This document shows positions 25,183 to 35,190 of a DNA stretch of 64,000 bases, one piece after another. The DNA lies in the NCBI RefSeq assembly GCF_040939455.1, contig NC_134117.1, positions 22,933,501-22,997,500 on the forward strand, read 5' to 3'. The stretch is from Microcebus murinus. Taxonomy: Eukaryota; Chordata; Mammalia; Primates; Cheirogaleidae. Position numbers and translations under genes: made by a program. The notes beneath the pieces were generated by a model. That model worked only from the letters and a program-made list of their open reading frames with translations. It did no database searches and had not been told where the DNA came from. Numbering within the stretch: the stretch's first letter is position 1; every line of letters starts with the position of its first letter.

Positions 25183-25390
25183 CGCTCTGAAGCTAGTGGC
25201 TTCCTGGGTTCAAGCGCCAGCTCGTCACTAACTAGCTATTTTACTTTGGGCAAGTTGCTTGCCCTCTTTGACTTCGCTTCCTCCTCTCTAAAATGGGGCT
25301 AATAATAAACAGGAGTGGTTGTGAGCATTAGACCTGCTGATACATTGTACAGTCCATAGAATAGTAGAACAGCACCTGTAGTACCCAGAC
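25183..25390 (+). mobile_element. MIR, sense
   Basis: TGGGTTCAAGCGCCAGCTCG, TTTGGGCAAGTTGCTTGCCC and TCTAAAATGGGGCTAATAAT follow the MIR consensus order. Confidence 0.8.
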
Positions 25391-25532
25391 CTTCGTGCCT
25401 ATGCTTATGTGATACAATTCAGAAGTAAAATTCAGTGATAGAAATTACAGTTGAATATGTAATGGCTTCTTTTCACCACGAAGTTGCTTAAGTGTATAGT
25501 TTTAGATGGTATGAGAGTAAGAGAAAGAGAGA

Positions 25533-25535
<3 letters not shown>

Positions 25536-25569
<34 letters not shown>

Positions 25570-25579
25570 CGCGTGTGTG
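25536..25579. repeat. (GT)n microsatellite with CG/CA core
   Basis: About 13 GT units followed by GCGCGCACGCGTGTGTGG. Alternating purine-pyrimidine throughout. Confidence 0.95.
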
Positions 25580-25677
25580 GTAAGAGAGAGAGATTAGCCT
25601 AGTTGCCCAGCAGGAGAAGTGAGAGATTAGAATGTTGATCACCTAGGTGGGACAAGTCTTTGTTGAAGACACATGGA

Positions 25678-25974
25678 GGCCGGGCTTGGTGGCTCACGCC
25701 TTTAATCCTAGCACTCTGGGAGGCCAATGCAGGCGGATTGCTCAAGGTCAGGAGTTTGAAACCAGCCTGAGCAAGAGCGAGACCCCATCTCTACTAAAAA
25801 TAGAAAGAAATTAATTAGCCAACTAAAAATATAGAAAAAATTAGCCGGGCATGGTGGCATGTGCCTGTAGCCCCAGCGACTCGGGAGGCTGAGGCAGGAG
25901 GATCGCTTGAGCCCAGGAGTTTAAGCTAGGCTGACGCCACAGCACTCTAGCCCGGGCAACAGAGCAAGACTCTG

Positions 25975-26004
<30 letters not shown>
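25678..26004 (+). mobile_element. Strepsirrhine-type Alu with internal deletion
   Basis: GGCCGGGCTTGGTGGCTCAC start, middle AAGAAATTAATTAGCCAACT, 27-nt A tail. About 17 bases are missing in the right arm near 25922 (GGAGTTTAAGCTAGGCTGAC). Flanks AAGACACATG and AAGGACACATG are a near-duplication. Confidence 0.9.
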
Positions 26005-26005
<1 letters not shown>

Positions 26006-26388
26006 CAAGGACACATGAAAGGGTTGTTTAGAGCTATTGCCACTGTGCCTGGCTGCACTCTGTACAGAATTCAGCTTTGGGCCATGTGGAGCCCTTTGCA
26101 CTGACGGTGCAGGGGCCAGAAAGAAGGTGCCGGAGTCGCACTGGAACTCGCCCACTGGGCCTCCACCCAGACTCTGTTCCCTGCACTCTGCTCTTGAATA
26201 ATTACAGCTTATACCGCTTGCTCAGCAGAGGACTTCCCAAGGTTATGTGGATTTCCTACAGTGGAGCAACTAATCAGAAGTAGAATAAATAAACGTATTG
26301 TGTTGGTCTTACCCTAAAACCATGTCACAAATGTGGTAGAGGAGATTGTGTTATAAATTTCTTTACTTCTGGCTCTAAACAGCTACAG

Positions 26389-26550
26389 CTGCTCCAAGTG
26401 CAGCAGAAGAGCAGAGCTTAACCTCAAAACTTAAGAAGCTACAAGAGGCCATTGAACAGAGAACAAAGTTAGAAATTGGGGATATTGTCCGAATCAGAGG
26501 CTACATCCGCACGTACAGGGAAGAGCGAGAAATTCATGCCACCGCTTATT
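26389..26550 (+). CDS. STN1: STN1 coding exon 4 (OB fold, residues 101-155)
   Basis: Encodes AAPSAAEEQSLTSKLKKLQE, then the IEIGD-type segment LEIGDIVRIRGYIRTY and REEREIHATAY. This is the second half of the OB fold, including the basic GYIRTYREERE strand. The donor is TATT|GTAAGT, phase 1. Two in-frame acceptors exist: AAACAG ending at 26382 and CTACAG ending at 26388. I chose the second because AAPSAAEE then directly follows the serine run, as in the human protein as I recall it. The first would add two residues (Ala-Thr). Confidence 0.93.
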
Positions 26551-27244
26551 GTAAGTGTGAAAGATTTTGACCACATTGGTCGTTATTCTGGGTGTGTGTC
26601 TAGTAAACTCTTATTCAGCTAAAAGTCAGACTTAGAAAAAGTTCAAATAAGATTTAACTCTATTTAATGGAGGAAATAATATTGTGTAACATGCTTTCTT
26701 TAGAAAAGCAGCATATCTTAATTTTGTAAAGAAGTAATTATAAATTGGGAAAGAAAATGAATCATTTACTATATCTAGTTAGTAAGTTTATTTGGACAAC
26801 ATAGTAGTTTCCAAAGTACTTTGAAGGTCTAAGTGTTAATCCATTAGGGCAGAGTATTCATATTCTTCAAAATGATGGAAATTTCTTGAACACCATTGAG
26901 TCTGTTGACTTTAAATGAAAACAGCTATATGACAGTCCTCCATCATCTTCTCTTTGTGCTGTGCTGGCTGGTTTTCAGTTGAACGTCTTAAGGACAGGGG
27001 CTGTCCACCAGAGGAACAGAGGAATGATACACTTATGTCCAGTCCCAGCCGACACCCTGGCCAAGCCTGTGGCACTTGGGGCATTGCATTCCCTCTTGCA
27101 GGATGCCTTGGTGACCCCTGGGCACCCATGAGAAAGGAGGCCCACCTAGTGCCTCGTTTACTGTTGTTCTGCTGGCACTTTGGACATGGAGAAGAACTGA
27201 TCTCAGTGTCATTGCTGTGACATCTTTTTTCTGATGCTTGTTAG
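26551..27244. other. STN1 intron 4, no repeat recognised
   Basis: Short intron of 694 bases. Overlapping short frames at 26911-27220 on both strands are judged spurious. Confidence 0.5.
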
Positions 27245-27368
27245 ATAAAGTGGATGATCCAATGTGGAACATTCAAGTTGCAAGGATGCTTGAGCTGCCC
27301 TCCATCTATAGGAAAGTTTATGACCAGCCTTTCTGCAGCCCAGCCCTAGAGAAAGAAGAGGCACTGAG
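27245..27368 (+). CDS. STN1: STN1 coding exon 5 (end of OB fold, residues 155-196)
   Basis: Acceptor GCTTGTTAG, donor GAG|GTAAGC. Phase 1 in and phase 2 out. It completes Tyr155 and encodes KVDDPMWNIQVARMLELPSI, then YRKVYDQPFCSPALEKEEAL. This is the last OB-fold strand and the linker toward the C-terminal winged-helix domains. The VDDP-WN-Q-ARMLELP-IYRKVYDQPF pattern is characteristic of vertebrate STN1. Confidence 0.95.
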
Positions 27369-27394
27369 GTAAGCTGTGTCTTGTCACTGCCGAT

Positions 27395-27589
27395 AACATA
27401 GCCAAGCAGTGGGAGCCCACATGCTCGGGTCAGCCTGGGTTCAAATCCTGAGTTGTCCGCTTCTTGCTGTGGGGCTCTGGGCAAGTGCTCTAACCCTCTG
27501 TATGCTTTAGTTTCCTTATCTGCAAAGATCATAGTACACATGTTCTAGGGTTATTGTGAGGAAAATATATGTGCAGTTAGAGTCACCAA
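27395..27589 (+). mobile_element. MIR, sense
   Basis: CAGCCTGGGTTCAAATCCTG, GGGCTCTGGGCAAGTGCTCT and TTTCCTTATCTGCAAAGATC follow the MIR consensus. Confidence 0.75.
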
Positions 27590-28360
27590 AGGAGTAGAGG
27601 TGCGAGCAGAGAAAAACACTTCGAAGAAATAATAGCCGACATTTTTCCAAGTTGATAAAAACTGTAAACTCTCACGCCTGTAATCCTAGCACTCTGGGAG
27701 GCTGAGGCAGGAGGATTGCTTGAGCTCAGGAGTTTGAGACCAGCCTGAGCAAGAGTGAGACCTGTCTCTACTATAAATAGAAAGAAATTAGCCAAACAAC
27801 TAAAAATAGAAAAAAATTAGCTGGGCATGGTGGCGCATGCCTGTAGTCCCAGTTACTTGGGAGGCTGAGGCAGGAGGATAGCTTGAGCCTAGGAGTTTGA
27901 GGTTGCTGTAAGCTAGGCTGATGCCATGGCACTCTAGCCTGGGCAACAGAGTGAGACTCTGTCTCAAAAAGAAAAACAAAACTATAAACTCACAGATCCA
28001 TGAAACTCAACAAACCCCAAGGCAAGAAAGCTGAAGAAAACTGCAGCAAGGCACATCCTAATCGAAATGTTATACCATAGCACATTGTAACCAAAAGCCT
28101 ATAAGAAAAGCTAGACCAGCCATTCCCAACCAGGGAGGACTAGGAGGAATTAGAATATGTGCGTATTTATATGCATTATATGCTAATATATGCACAGAAG
28201 AACTCTGAGAGGAGCCAGAGAGAACCAGAAACAGCAGCTCTCTGGGGGTGGGAACTGAGAGGTAGGATGGGAGTAAGATAAAAGGGCTTTTCACTGTGTA
28301 CTCTTTAATGTTTTTTAACATGTGAATATATTGCATATTCAAAAAAGTATATTAAAGTAA
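27590..28360 (+). mobile_element. L1M 3' region, split by an Alu
   Basis: The left part (27590-27670, GAAGAAATAATAGCCGAC) and right part (27991-28360, AACTCACAGATCCATGAAAC, TTTTCACTGTGTACTCTTTA, CATATTCAAAAAAGTATATT) are adjacent in L1M. The Alu at 27671-27977 sits between them. Confidence 0.65.
27671..27977 (+). mobile_element. Strepsirrhine-type Alu, slightly 5'-truncated
   Basis: Begins CTCACGCCTGTAATCCTAGC, lacking the first 15 or so Alu bases. Flanks AAAACTGTAAACT and AAAACTATAAACT (27978-27990) are a 13-bp duplication with one mismatch. Inserted into an L1. Confidence 0.88.
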
Positions 28361-28374
28361 AACTATAGACCTGT

Positions 28375-28690
28375 ATAAAATAAAAAGTGAAAATTCTCCA
28401 TTTTCCCATCTCCCACATCAGTTCCATTCCCCAGAGGTTACCACTGTTCCTAGTCTGATGTGTATTCTTTTAGATCTGTGCTTACATAAGCATGAATATT
28501 CACACATATATTTTGCAGGTTGTCATTTGCTTTTATACAAAAATGGGACCATACCTTACATACTATTCTACAGCTTGACTTTTTTTTTTAATCTATCATG
28601 CATAGCTCTGTTAGTTCCTATCGTTCCACTTCATAATTTTAAATAACTGCACAATGTTCACTGTATGAATTACTCTTTATGTCAAAAACG
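28375..28690 (-). mobile_element. L1M fragment, antisense
   Basis: CCCCAGAGGTTACCACTGTT, CATATATTTTGCAGGTTGTC, then TAATCTATCATGCATAGCTC: the inverted old L1 pattern. Lies just upstream of STN1 coding exon 6. Confidence 0.5.
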
Positions 28691-28793
28691 AGCAGCAATA
28701 TAGTGTTGCATTTTCTACCTAACTTCCTGTTTTCTGCACACCAAAAAGGAGCAAAGGTGACAGTTTTCTGTGGGGCTTTTTTCTCCCCAGCAG

Positions 28794-28965
28794 CAATCCA
28801 GAGGGCCTGGACCTTGCCAGTCTCACGAGCTTGCTAAGTGAAAAAGCTAAAGAATTCCTCATGGAGAACAAAGTACAGACCTTTTACCAGCAGGAGCTGG
28901 AGATAGTGGAATCTTTGCTGTCTGTTGCCAATCAGCCTGTGATTCACAGCGACAGCTCCGACCAA
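28794..28965 (+). CDS. STN1: STN1 coding exon 6 (linker and first winged helix, residues 196-253)
   Basis: Completes a serine codon, then encodes [40 protein letters not shown] and [17 protein letters not shown]. This starts the first C-terminal winged helix-turn-helix domain, which in human STN1 helps bind CTC1 and polymerase alpha. The donor is GACCAA|GTGAGT, phase 0. The acceptor is a NAGNAG (CCCCAG then CAG). I used the distal AG, which gives a single serine before NPEG as in human; the proximal one (exon start 28791) would give two serines. Confidence 0.93.
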
Positions 28966-29744
28966 GTGAGTGCAGCCTGCCCATGTGGGAATTCCATTCC
29001 GTCTCCCAAGTCTGCAGTTAGGCATTAGGACTAACAGGGTGGGCCAGGGAACAGAGATGATGGTTCTATCACAGTTTGTTTCTATTCTAGAAAGAAACAA
29101 CTGACCACCAAGAACTTGAAATAAGACTGGACCTGCCCTTTCCCCCCTCCTTACTGAATCTCATTACACTTAATCTTCAAATAGAAAATATTAATAGTCT
29201 AAGGTTTACAGTACTTAGCTGTTAATACTCACTGAAATGTGTATTTAATCTCAGCAGAAGCCAAGTGAGGGAGCAGGGAGATAATTATCCATCCAAGATG
29301 ATTTATTGATCAGCAAGATCTTTAACCTGAACCATGGTTTTTAATGACTTGCTCTCCCTTTTTCAGAATAAGGTTAACCTATTGTGTTTTTGGAGTTAAA
29401 TAAAGACCAAGTTGTATTCTAGTTTATCCATAAAATTTCAAGAACATTTAAGTAATTTTTTATTCTTCTTGAAAAGCGTTGCCTCCATATTTTTTATTCC
29501 TAATGTTGTAGATGAACTTGTTTGGTTGCTTGGTGTTTATTTATTGCTTGGAATTAAGAATTATTTGCCCTATATAAGCATGAGGTCTAGCAAAAAAAAA
29601 AAAAAAAAAGAATTGTTTGAGACTTTGGTTTTAGGCTTTCCCTTTCATTACAGTTCTTAGGTTTGTTGGTGTTGTAACAATGTTTATTTATTTCTCTTTC
29701 TTTTCTTTACCCTGCCATGGAGTGATCTCAGTTTAAGTGTCACC

Positions 29745-29950
29745 TTCTTGCCCTCCCTTGCCATTTGCTCTGATCACCACTTGGTCCCTGACTCTTATAC
29801 CTGTTTCCGTATCTGTGAATATCACTGGTATTTATTTGTTTTCCCGCCTGTTCCTCAACCAGAATTTAAGTTCTGTGTCTCTCTTGTTCTTTGCTCTCCA
29901 CTCAGTGGCTAGAACAGGTTCTCAGTAATTATTTGTTGATTGAAGGAATG
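29745..29950 (-). mobile_element. L2 3' end, antisense
   Basis: TATTTATTTGTTTTCCCGCC, then CAGTGGCTAGAACAGGTTCT and AATTATTTGTTGATTGAAGG: the inverted L2 terminus. Confidence 0.65.
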
Positions 29951-30004
29951 AGTGGGTTTTCTAAAAATTCAAATGGTCCCAGAAAGCATATAGTTAAAAG
30001 GAAT

Positions 30005-30400
30005 ATTCCTTCCCATCCTCTCTCCTGCTTCCTTGTCCCAGAGACAAACACCATTACTAGTCTCTTGAATATTCTTCTGGATATAGTTTGTGCAGCTATA
30101 AACTCTAAGTAGTTGTAGCCCTTTCTTTTTTACACAGATGGTAGCATGTTGTGGTTTTCTATGAGGGCTAGCTTTTCAGTGATCAGCATGTCTTATAGAT
30201 CCTTTCCTGGCAGTACATAGATTTGCCACTACAGTCTCTTGTGACATGTACCCCTTACGGTACATGTCAAAATAGTAAATACATTACTATTTAACCAGTC
30301 TCTCCATTCCTGGACTGTTCACATGTTTTCTAGTCTCTTGCCATTACCAACAGGGCTGCTGTGAATGTCCTTGCTAGGTAACATAAGTTGTTCATGATTC
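30005..30400 (-). mobile_element. L1M fragment, antisense
   Basis: CCCAGAGACAAACACCATTA, then TTTTACACAGATGGTAGCAT and GATCCTTTCCTGGCAGTACA resemble inverted old L1. Contains the hairpin at 30242-30269. Confidence 0.45.
30242..30269. repeat. Perfect inverted repeat (11-bp arms, 6-nt loop)
   Basis: TGACATGTACC and GGTACATGTCA are exact reverse complements separated by six bases. Confidence 0.9.
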
Positions 30401-33400
30401 TATTGGAAGAGATACCAGGTCACCCTCCTGACCTCCTAGGCACGGCCACTGCGTCTCAGTTTTGTTTGTGCACTTAATTATCTCTTTTGGGCAACAGGCT
30501 GATGTGCCCAGTGACCCATGATTTCATATGGGGAGAACAGGGATATAATTTCAGAAAACACTGAGGTGGAAAGGGTCATGACTGGCTGCTTTATTCTTTG
30601 CCAAGGTTGCTTCTAAACAGTTGCAGCTCTCCAACTGTCTGCTGACAGCAAGATTGACCTTTCCACTTAATCATTTAGAGGAGGCTCAAAGCCAAATTGA
30701 CCTCCTAGGACTTCTGATGACTCTATCAGCATGTTTGGAAGGAAATTTAAAGCTTAGTGAATACCACATTCTTCACATGAAGCCAGCTCTTCTGTGATAG
30801 CTATAATTAAGTGAGAGAGAGAGACTTAAGGACTCTGAGGACTAAAAGGCTCCTGCATTCAGAATGACCTGTGGGAAACTTTTGGTGCAATAGCTTTTTG
30901 AAAATGCTTAGAGCAGAAACTTGTGTGTGCCCAGTGCTGCATGTTTAATAAGAAATGACTATGGCACTATATTTGCTGTCTTTGGAAACTTTTTTCCATC
31001 AATTATGAATTAGTCCCTCACGTTGCTCTAGTTGGGGAGGTCAGTGTCATTAAATTGAATTCAGTTTAATAGAGGCCTGGGAGACTAAAGATGCTTCACA
31101 AAGATGGTGAAACCCTAGATCCTTTGGCACTTTCTGTTGTCACACAGATGAAAGCTTAACAAAAAAATCATTGTGATGGCGTAATAGTTTAGAGGCAGAG
31201 AGAGAGCAGGCTTCAATGTTTCCTCCTTTCTTTTTTCTTTTTTTTTTTTTTCATAGTGGCTCTTCTTAGCAAATCCAGAAACATGATAAGCAGGTCTTGC
31301 AAAACCATTGTTTCTCTGACAGCTGGATGAATGTTGAGTTTGTTTGCGAGTGAGGACTATATATATTTCAGGATCCACCCAGTTCCTGACCTGAGACAGG
31401 AGAGGCTTGGTAAGGCTCGGCGTGTTCAGCCAGTGGCGGTTTTTGTCTGTGAGCAATTTCGGTTTCCTAAATCTGATGAGTCTGTCATTGCTGTTTTGAA
31501 AAAGACAAGAAAGACACAGATCCCTGTCCAGGAGAAGCTGCTGGGAGGAAGAGACTTGAGGCTTTATTTACCCTTGAGACTGTGGTCTTCAGAACCAGGC
31601 CAGGGAAACATGTCCCCGGGTCAGCTGAGGCAAATGTTTTTGGAAAGGAAGCTTCACATGTTGTTTATATTTACAGGGTGCCATTTCTGTGGAGTCCTTC
31701 TTGTTCACAGCTGAAACTTTTTAATCTCCCAGGCCCGGCATTCTCTCTTCCTGCTACTGATCTTACTGAAGTCCGGAAGGAACCAGGCTCTGTATGGTCT
31801 GGGGATAACCATTATTTTTAATGACAGGAATAATCATGTCATAATCATTTCTAGTTAGTTTCCAGTGTATTTCTGTCTTGCTCAGAGATATAATAAACCT
31901 GACCCTTAGAATCCTCATGTTAAATTGACTAAAGAAGATAGATCTCCTTAGAATTATAAAGATTAAGTGGTGGTAGAGGTCTGTGCATGAATCTCTTTCA
32001 GGTCGATTGAGAGTCCCCTAAGTAAGAGCACTCATGTATGAAATTAAAAGCAGCTTTGCCCTAAGCCCCCATGAATAACAAGAAATGCGGCTGAAGATTG
32101 CTAGGTGAGGTGTTTATTTTAAACACACCCGGATAGTTTTTCTGCCCGTGGGAGTTGTCAAATATTTCTCAGCCTTATTCTCCCTTCAGAAAATGGATGC
32201 TGTCATATCCTGGAATGTTTGCCCATTTTAAAGCCCTAATGTCCTAATGACCAGGTTCTCCAGCTTATTCTGTTAAGGAAAAACCTTAAACTATTAAGTT
32301 AGTTAAAAGTGTTAGACTATCATCTTTAGCCCAGGAGAGCACGTTTGTGAAACATCACCAGCATCTATTAGATTAACAAAACGGCTATTTGGAAGGCCTC
32401 TTCTAGGAAGAGAAGGTTTCTTTAGGGATGGAATTGGCAGCATTTGAGACCATTTGGAGGTTCTTTCCTTTCCTTGTCACCTTGAGGAAATGTCATCAGC
32501 ATATCTCAGCCACACTTTCTTTTTCAGCATCAATGGATATTGCCCCAGATGGCCTTTGTAAGTACCTTTCATTAGAGGTAGGCCTTTGCCTTAAAACACT
32601 TTTTGGGAAAGTTGGCCACATTTGTTTGGAGCTCTGATGTTTTTAATATCTTGATAAATTTCTATCCTATTAAAAATGGATCTGTACCTTGAAGGACAGT
32701 TGTTGTTCACCATTTTCTTTGTTTTGAGAATGAATAGAAAATGCCCAGTGGACTAATAAGAAGGATACAGCCTCTCTAGTGAGATACTTGTTCCACTCAT
32801 CTCACAGGTACTTTATTGGTCACCTGATGTGTGCCAGGGAGTGGGTGGCTGAGATGTAGTACAAAGTCCCCAACTCAAGAAGCACACTATCCAGTTAACC
32901 GAGGTGGGACATAAGTGATAGCCTAGCTTCCTTGGGAATAAAACGTAGGGTGACCTGGTAGCCTCTATAGGCAAACCTATCTCTTAGAGAAGGGAAGAAA
33001 TATTGAAAGTGAGGAGATGGAGAGCTGACAGTAGCCGAGGTCCCTTCCAGGTGGGTTCTTGCCTCACTGGAGGGCCCATCTCCACCTTCAGCCTGGTGGA
33101 CCCCACAATAGGTCTCTGCACAGCTGTTTGCCTCCACAGCCCTCCACTTAAAATAAAGAGACTGTTTAATACTTATGTGCCAGAATCCCCAAATTGTTTC
33201 AGTATGTGTAAATATCCTTGAAGTCCCTAGGAAGAGATTACGCATAGCCATAGTTTTAATGGAGAAAGGGGCTAATATGTATACAATATGTTGGTTCTGT
33301 ATAAAACGTAAGTCAAAGATTGTCCAACAGCGAGAGTAGCCTTTTGATTCTCTGCTACCTATTATTGAATTAGACAAAAAAGCACAACTAAAATGTGAAA

Positions 33401-33611
33401 CAGTTAAGGAGCATGAGCCTGCCAGAGCATACTTTTCAGTCCTCCAAGATACATCCTGCTAGGCTGGTACATTTCTCCATCGTCTTGACTCAGCAGATAA
33501 AAAGCCTGTTGGGCAAATTCATGAACCAGTTGGTCTAGGGAGTTGTTTTCAGATGCTATTAGTTGGGACTTACATCTTTTCTTCTTTTTTTTCTTTTTCC
33601 TCTTTACACAG
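30401..33611. other. STN1 intron 6, long unique stretch
   Basis: About 3.2 kb with only weak repeat signals (MIR/L2-like near 32810-32880, CACCTGATGTGTGCCAGGGA). The low repeat content contrasts with neighbouring introns. A 160-codon minus-strand frame at 33377-32895 shows no family resemblance. Confidence 0.4.
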
Positions 33612-33731
33612 GCAGATAAGAAGGACACCACTTCCAAGGCGATTCATAGTATATTTAAGAATGCTATACAGCTGCTGCAGGATAAAGGACTCGTTTTCCA
33701 GAAAGATGGTGGTTTTGAGAACCTGTACTAT
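33612..33731 (+). CDS. STN1: STN1 coding exon 7 (winged helix, residues 254-293)
   Basis: Follows a long pyrimidine tract (33577-33606) and ACACAG, and ends TACTAT|GTAAGA. Phase 0 both sides, 40 whole codons. It encodes ADKKDTTSKAIHSIFKNAIQ and LLQDKGLVFQKDGGFENLYY. The alternating helix and GLVFQKD-GF-NLYY strands are the wing of the first winged-helix domain. The residues just after the junction (ADKK) appear to differ from human. An alternative AG in GCAG lies 4 bases downstream but would break the frame. Confidence 0.95.
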
Positions 33732-33789
33732 GTAAGAGACCTGCAACTTAATTTTTCTCCTTCATAGCTTCAATTATAAATATACTTAT

Positions 33790-33880
33790 GGGGTTAGGCG
33801 CAGTGGCTCAGCTCTGTAATCCCAGCACTTTGGAAGGCCAAAGGAGGAAGATTGCTTGAGGCTGGGGGAGTTCGAGACAA
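33790..33880 (+). mobile_element. Alu 5' fragment, 3'-truncated
   Basis: GGCGCAGTGGCTCAGCTCTG through GCTGGGGGAGTTCGAGAC, then it stops without second arm or tail. Confidence 0.75.
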
Positions 33881-33992
33881 ATATATTTATTACTTACAAA
33901 TAACCACTTACTGCTTTTAAAACTTACTAAGAGGTATAAAGTCAGAAGTGAAAGTTGGCCATTATCTCTCCCCAAGGTACCTCTTTTAACAA

Positions 33993-34208
33993 TATAGTTG
34001 ACCCTTGAACAACACAGGTTTGAACCGTGTAGGTCCATTGCTTATATGTGGATGTTTTTCAACCAAATACGAGCATGTGAAACCTACATATTAGGAGGGC
34101 TGGCTTTTCATATACTTGGGTTCTGCAGGGCAGACTGTATGCACAGGTTTTGGTATAAGCTGGTGGTCCTGGGTCCAACTCCTGCATTTACTGAGGGACA
34201 ACTGTATA
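33993..34208. mobile_element. Tigger-type MITE (TcMar), internally deleted
   Basis: TATAGTTGACCCTTGAACAA on the left and AGGGACAACTGTATA on the right form short inverted ends (AGTTGWCCCT) bordered by TA. The interior GGTTTGAACCGTGTAGGTCC is typical of human Tigger-derived repeats. Confidence 0.7.
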
Positions 34209-34307
34209 TCCTTCTAGACGTTTATCTGTATGTTTACAAATGCATACATATAAACATGTGCTCCTGTGGCTTTTTTGTTTTATAATAAGTGTGACCATCT
34301 TGTAAAT

Positions 34308-34503
34308 CAGTATTTCTCAACCTCAGCACTATTTGGGCAAGATGATTGATTGTTATGGGCACTGTGCTGTGCATCGTAGGATATTTAGCAGCATCCCTGA
34401 CCCTCACCCACTAGATGCCAGTAGCTCCCCAGTTGTCACAACCAAAAATGTGTCCAGACATTGCCAGATGTCCCCAGGACAGTTGGAAACTGCTACTCTA
34501 ATG
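34308..34503 (-). mobile_element. MER20 (hAT-Charlie MITE)
   Basis: TTCTCAACCTCAGCACTATT, CTGTGCATCGTAGGATATTT, CCACTAGATGCCAGTAGCTC and ACATTGCCAGATGTCCCCAG cover almost the full MER20 consensus in reverse. Confidence 0.88.
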
Positions 34504-34761
34504 CTCAGTGACTTTTTTGGTACCAAAATAGTACATTATAGGCACCTTTCTACGTTAGTACTTAGAAATCTACGACATTCCTTTTAACATCCTCATGGCA
34601 TTCCATATTATGGGTACTTGCTATCAATTTTTTAGCCGTTCCTTTGTGATGGACATTTACTGTGTTTCCAACTTTTGCCTTCACAGATAGTGTTGCTAGG
34701 GCTATTTTTACACAACTATCTTTGTGAACTTATGTCAGTATTTCTTAAGATTGACTCTTAA

Positions 34762-35064
34762 GACTGGCCACAGTGGCTCACGGCTGTAATCCTAGCACTT
34801 TGAGAGGCTGAAGTAGGAGGAGCCACTTGAGGCCAGGAGTTTGAGACCAACCTAGGCAATGTAGTAAGAGCCTGTCTCTACAAAAAAAAATGGAAAAATT
34901 ATCCAGGTGTGGTTTCATGCACTTGTAGTCCCAGCTACTTAGGAGGCTGAGGCAGGAGGATCACTGGAGCCCAGGAGTTTGAGGTGGCAGTGAGCTATAA
35001 TGATACCATTGCACTCTAGGCCAGGCTAGAGTGAGACATAGTCTCAAAAAAAAAAAAAAAAAAA
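34762..35064 (+). mobile_element. Alu with perfect 15-bp target duplication
   Basis: AluJ-like dimer ending in a long A run. AAGATTGACTCTTAA occurs exactly at 34747-34761 and 35065-35079. Confidence 0.92.
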
Positions 35065-35190
35065 AAGATTGACTCTTAAAAGGAGAGTTGCTGGTGCAAA
35101 GGGGCGTGTACACTTAGGCTTTTGGTCAACACGGTCTGATTGGCCTCCCTAAAGGCTGTGCCAGTTGATAGTCCCAACAGGAGTACAGCT

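Larger units (their letters stand above)
34209..35190 (-). mobile_element. Old L1 fragment, antisense, with MER20 and Alu nested inside
   Basis: 34509-34746 (TCATGGCATTCCATATTATG, TTACTGTGTTTCCAACTTTT) and 35080-35190 (AGGAGAGTTGCTGGTGCAAA) read as one inverted L1-like tail once the Alu at 34762-35064 is removed. 34209-34305 is its probable left part before MER20. Confidence 0.55.

Noticed and set aside
32895..33377. 160-codon minus-strand frame, the longest after the CpG-island frame at 9139-9642
   Set aside because: No recognisable domain, no splice or poly(A) context, and the opposite strand is STN1 intron. Length is within chance for 64 kb.
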